Source: CAZHHH01 sp052400685
GTDB lineage: Bacteria > Bacteroidota > Bacteroidia > Bacteroidales > Marinilabiliaceae
Reading direction: 5' to 3' (one strand)
DNA: 8,054 bases
Assembly: GCA_052400685.1 (NCBI GenBank)
Contig: JBQTGJ010000037.1
Part shown: positions 5,851 through 8,054 of the stretch, piece after piece
How positions within the stretch are numbered: the stretch's first letter is position 1
How the letters are laid out: every line of letters begins with the position of its first letter
Made by a program: the position numbers and the translations under genes
The notes under the pieces: model-generated
Databases searched by the model: none
What the model was told of the DNA's origin: nothing
The model's input: the letters and a program-made list of their open reading frames with translations, nothing else

Positions 5851-7255
5851 TTCTTTCCCATTACTTCTAAAGCTGTATTCAATAAATCTTTAGCTGTACT
5901 CATTATTGTATTATCTTCTTTTGTCTTTTTGGTTTTATAAATAGTAGGAGACTTAAAAATCCCTGAAACTGAATTCACAATTAATTCATCTTTAAGTTCA
6001 TCCTTTTTGATAATGTCAGAATATGCTTTAATTGTCAAAGCTACAGCGGATTTAAAAGCATACTCCTCTTGAAAATTTCTTTCCTTATTGTATTGTGCAA
6101 CAGCATAAAACAATAAAAAGAAAAACGGTAGTGTTTTTATCGAATTTGTAATTAAACGAATTGTCGATATTTCAGTTGGGACATCTCCTAAAAATCCAAA
6201 CGCATTGGTAAATATTATTAATATCGCACCAAAGGTTAAAACAGCCATTGCGATAACAATCCAAAGCCATTTACTTACTGGTTTTTCAAGTTCACCTTTT
6301 CTTTGTTTAAATGTCTCAAATAAAGATGCTCCAACTTCTCTGCCAATTAATTCATCTAAATAATTGTTCCTTTCTTCAAAGAATTCCCGTTTACCTTCTA
6401 CAAACTCTAATTGTGTTTTAAAGTCAGCTATTTGATTTTCAACTTCCTTTATCTTGTCATCTAGTGAAGATTCCAGATTAGTAAACGTATCAGATTGCTT
6501 TTTAAAATATGCATCCTGAGTTTCTGCTTTTTTCTTCTGAGTTTCTAGATTTTGATTTTGTTGATTTAATACTCCATTTATCTTCTCATTTGTAGATGTA
6601 CTATTATTTAATAGTTGTGCGATTTGATTAGTATTAGAATTAGCTGTCTGTAAATTATTTGCAATCTGCTGTAATTCCTGATTTTTCTGTTTAACCAAGT
6701 TTTGCAACTCTTCTTTTTTAATTGCTAATTCATCAATCAAGTTTTTATAGTTGCCACCGTATTCTTTTAGTTGCTTTGCAATAAAATCTAATTGGTCTTT
6801 TAGTTCAACAATCTTTATTTCATTCGGCTTATGTATCTTTCGTGTTGATTTATCCCAAAAACCATTTGCAATTTGGTAGTAGACTAATCTATTTATGAAA
6901 GCAACTGAACTATTCAAGTTTGCTTGGGTCTTTGCTCCAATTTGTGAAGCTAAGTTTTGTAAATCGCTCTGAAGGTTACCATTACCAAATTCATTATGAT
7001 AATTGTATTGAAAAGGTAAAAAGTGACCATTCTCCGTAAATTCAGATTTAAACTGCTTAAGTAATCTTTTGACTGTCGAAACATATTCGGGAACGGAGAA
7101 TTGACCAATATTTAAACTCTCAATATCTTGGTCACTAAATATAGTAGCAACTATTGTTTCAATATTTAGCTGCTCGATATTTGAGATTCGGGTTTCTAAA
7201 TCACTTATTTGAGTAATATTCATGTTTGCAGTATGTTATTTATAATGAACGCCAA
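5771..7255 (-). mobile_element. Gene cassette A
   Basis: This is a proposed single-gene cassette of 1485 bases, starting (minus strand) at G^TT at 7255/7256 and ending at 5770/5771. Its arms are the longest after D/E. The complement of 7242-7259 (GTTGTTGGCGTTCATTAT) and 5832-5850 (CCTGTTGACGTTTCATTAT) align over TGTTGRCG-TTCATTAT, with one extra base and one G/A change. The end arm includes the stop codon of gene A. There are 32 bases from crossover to ATG. Confidence 0.65.
5847..7223 (-). CDS. Coiled-coil protein with two membrane segments, function unknown
   Basis: I do not recognise a family for this 458-residue protein. An N-terminal part of about 130 residues, without signal peptide, is followed by a long charged coiled coil at about 135-290, very rich in Gln, Asn, Lys and Glu (for example KKEELQNLVKQKNQELQQIANN within 169-190). 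Then come two hydrophobic helices, about 318-338 (WLWIVIAMAVLTFGAILIIF) and about 361-377, and a mixed C-terminal tail of about 80 residues. The likely topology is a membrane hairpin with both the coiled coil and the tail in the cytoplasm. This sensor-rod-membrane layout occurs in some defence and stress proteins, but nothing here fixes a role. The ATG at 7223 lies 32 bases inside the cassette; the stop is in the end arm. Confidence 0.87.
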   Translation of the reverse strand: MNITQISDLETRISNIEQLNIETIVATIFSDQDIESLNIGQFSVPEYVSTVKRLLKQFKSEFTENGHFLPFQYNYHNEFGNGNLQSDLQNLASQIGAKTQANLNSSVAFINRLVYYQIANGFWDKSTRKIHKPNEIKIVELKDQLDFIAKQLKEYGGNYKNLIDELAIKKEELQNLVKQKNQELQQIANNLQTANSNTNQIAQLLNNSTSTNEKINGVLNQQNQNLETQKKKAETQDAYFKKQSDTFTNLESSLDDKIKEVENQIADFKTQLEFVEGKREFFEERNNYLDELIGREVGASLFETFKQRKGELEKPVSKWLWIVIAMAVLTFGAILIIFTNAFGFLGDVPTEISTIRLITNSIKTLPFFFLLFYAVAQYNKERNFQEEYAFKSAVALTIKAYSDIIKKDELKDELIVNSVSGIFKSPTIYKTKKTKEDNTIMSTAKDLLNTALEVMGKK

Positions 7256-7384
7256 CAACCCCATAACGCCATTATCATTTATACCCAAAAAAAATCATTG
7301 TATTTACACTGTCTGTTGCCGTAATTTTCTGAAAAACAGACACCGAATTTACTAATTTGCTGATATTTATCAAACAGGTTGAAC
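7253..7384 (-). repeat. R1 repeat copy B upstream of gene A
   Basis: This is the second R1 copy, the first 30 bases of which are identical to 2304-2333, and roughly 80% identical overall. It carries the conserved hairpin as GTCTGTT (7311-7317) with AACAGAC (7335-7341), and the near-palindrome TGATATTTATCA at 7361-7372. It ends the recombination site of whatever preceded cassette A. Unlike copy A it has no R2 partner on its far side within the window, so that site is either different or interrupted. Confidence 0.85.
7344..7374 (-). promoter_or_regulatory. Possible Bacteroidota-type promoter inside R1 copy B
   Basis: On the minus strand TTTG (7371-7374), a 19-base spacer and TAAATTCG (7344-7351) approximate TTTG-N19-TAnnTTTG with one mismatch in the -7 box. 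The arrangement is conserved with 2397-2427. If real, it would transcribe gene A and perhaps the following cassettes from about 120 bases upstream of the start codon. Confidence 0.3.
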
Positions 7385-7435
7385 GGAAATTGTTGAGGGT
7401 TGAAAGGAAGTGGTGGTGTATTAAAGTTTGCAAAT

Positions 7436-7811
7436 AATTAAAAATGGGTGCGGAATGGGGGCTTGTCAGCGGCCAATGGTTTTACCTCCAAAGTCAGGTC
7501 CGGAAGGGGTCAGCCCGGATAATCCGAAGCAAGCTGAACCCTATGCTATGTAACGGTTGACAGTTTCAGAAATTAAATTAGGTTGTCGCGCTTCGTTTTT
7601 CCATAAGGTGTGTCATCCGGGAATGCTAACAAAACGATCCCTCTTCCGGCATCAGCACAAGTTCCTGTTCACAATACCGTATGACCATAGGGCGGAAGCT
7701 TCTAATGACTGCCCGCCCGATTGCAGAGCTTCCGAAGGAGAAGGATATAAATCAAAAACTTTTCAACACCCTGTAAAATTACCGGCCGGGTTTTGTTTTT
7801 ATATAGGCTAA
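7436..7811. other. GC-richer block without a convincing gene
   Basis: This stretch is visibly richer in G and C than the rest of the window and contains short self-complementary segments: TCCGG/CCGGA at 7499-7519, CGGAT-A-ATCCG at 7516-7526, and CCGGCCGG near 7782. The only long plus-strand frame (7557-7811, 84 codons) begins at TTG, has six cysteines and no domain I know. The minus strand shows no long frame. It could be a structured RNA, the edge of another mobile element such as a group II intron or retron-like element, or a decayed gene; I cannot choose. From 7385 to 7435, and from 7812 to 7938, I see nothing recognisable beyond AT-rich DNA. Confidence 0.4.
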
Positions 7812-7938
7812 GCTGCGTTGTCGTTATGCCTGAAGAATATTTCGATTGGGTATAAGTATGAATTTATTGACTCAATTAAAACTCATTCAGAAGGCTATAT
7901 TTTTTTTTAACAGAACGAATAAATCCAATTCACTGTTT

Positions 7939-8054
7939 AAAAAATTTCTGAGCCCAAAATAATTTTGATTTGACGTCTTAAAAAATTTTAGAGCCCAATT
8001 CAATTTTGATTTGGCGTCTTAAAAAATTTTAAAGCCCAATTCAATTTTGATTTG
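7939..8054. repeat. 41-bp tandem repeat, 2.8 units, continuing past the right edge
   Basis: Units are 7939-7979, 7980-8020 and 8021-8054 (34 bases, cut by the window end). Each starts with AAAAAATTT and carries GAGCCCA or AAGCCCA, then AATTTTGATTTG and RCGTCTT. Units 2 and 3 are nearly identical, differing at one position (AGAG/AAAG) over their shared length; unit 1 is more diverged. There are no spacers between units, so this is a tandem array, not CRISPR. No coding frame or known origin iteron is apparent. Confidence 0.9.

Noticed and set aside
7557..7811. 84-codon plus-strand reading frame
   Set aside because: It begins at TTG, has odd Cys/Pro-rich composition, no recognisable domain or ribosome site, and lies in a block that looks structured rather than coding.
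7939..8054. CRISPR array
   Set aside because: Units follow each other directly with no variable spacers.

Overview
The window is AT-rich DNA from a member of the Bacteroidota. The grounds are a C-terminal type IX secretion (T9SS) sorting domain on the largest secreted protein, a Bacteroidota-style lipoprotein, weak or absent Shine-Dalgarno sequences, and low GC in all genes. I cannot name the genus. All five convincing genes lie on the minus strand, so they are read here from right to left.

The main result is that the window looks like an integron-type gene cassette array. From right to left there are four cassettes: A (coiled-coil membrane protein), B (SEFIR/TIR-like protein), C (beta-helix-like protein with C-terminal membrane segments) and D/E (secreted caspase-like C13 protease plus a small lipoprotein, overlapping by ATGA). 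Between them lie long imperfect palindromes. In each cassette the first bases after a proposed G^TT crossover are complementary to the bases just after that same cassette's last gene. The arm pairs differ between cassettes: 7242-7259 with 5832-5850, 5759-5772 with 4245-4262, 4119-4130 with 2582-2595, and 2293-2306 with 72-85. This is what attC sites predict, because R'' at a cassette's end pairs with the R' half carried at its own start when the cassette is circular. No integrase gene is in the window, so this is an inference from site structure.

Layout: 1-61 is a fragment of a recombination-site repeat (R2). 82-2261 holds genes E and D. 2262-2594 is a long junction made of repeats R1 (2304-2437) and R2 (2515-2575). 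2595-4097 is gene C. 4098-4263 is a palindromic junction. 4264-5739 is gene B. 5740-5846 is a clear hairpin junction. 5847-7223 is gene A. 7253-7384 is a second R1 copy. 7385-8054 has no convincing gene; it holds a GC-richer block of unknown nature (about 7436-7811) and a 41-bp tandem repeat running off the right edge.

Functionally, the SEFIR/TIR-like gene points to anti-phage defence. The membrane proteins A and C have effector-like layouts without a recognised family. The D/E pair is a secreted protease with a co-translated lipoprotein partner. I see no sign that the four cassettes form one pathway; each appears to be an independent unit, as in other cassette arrays.
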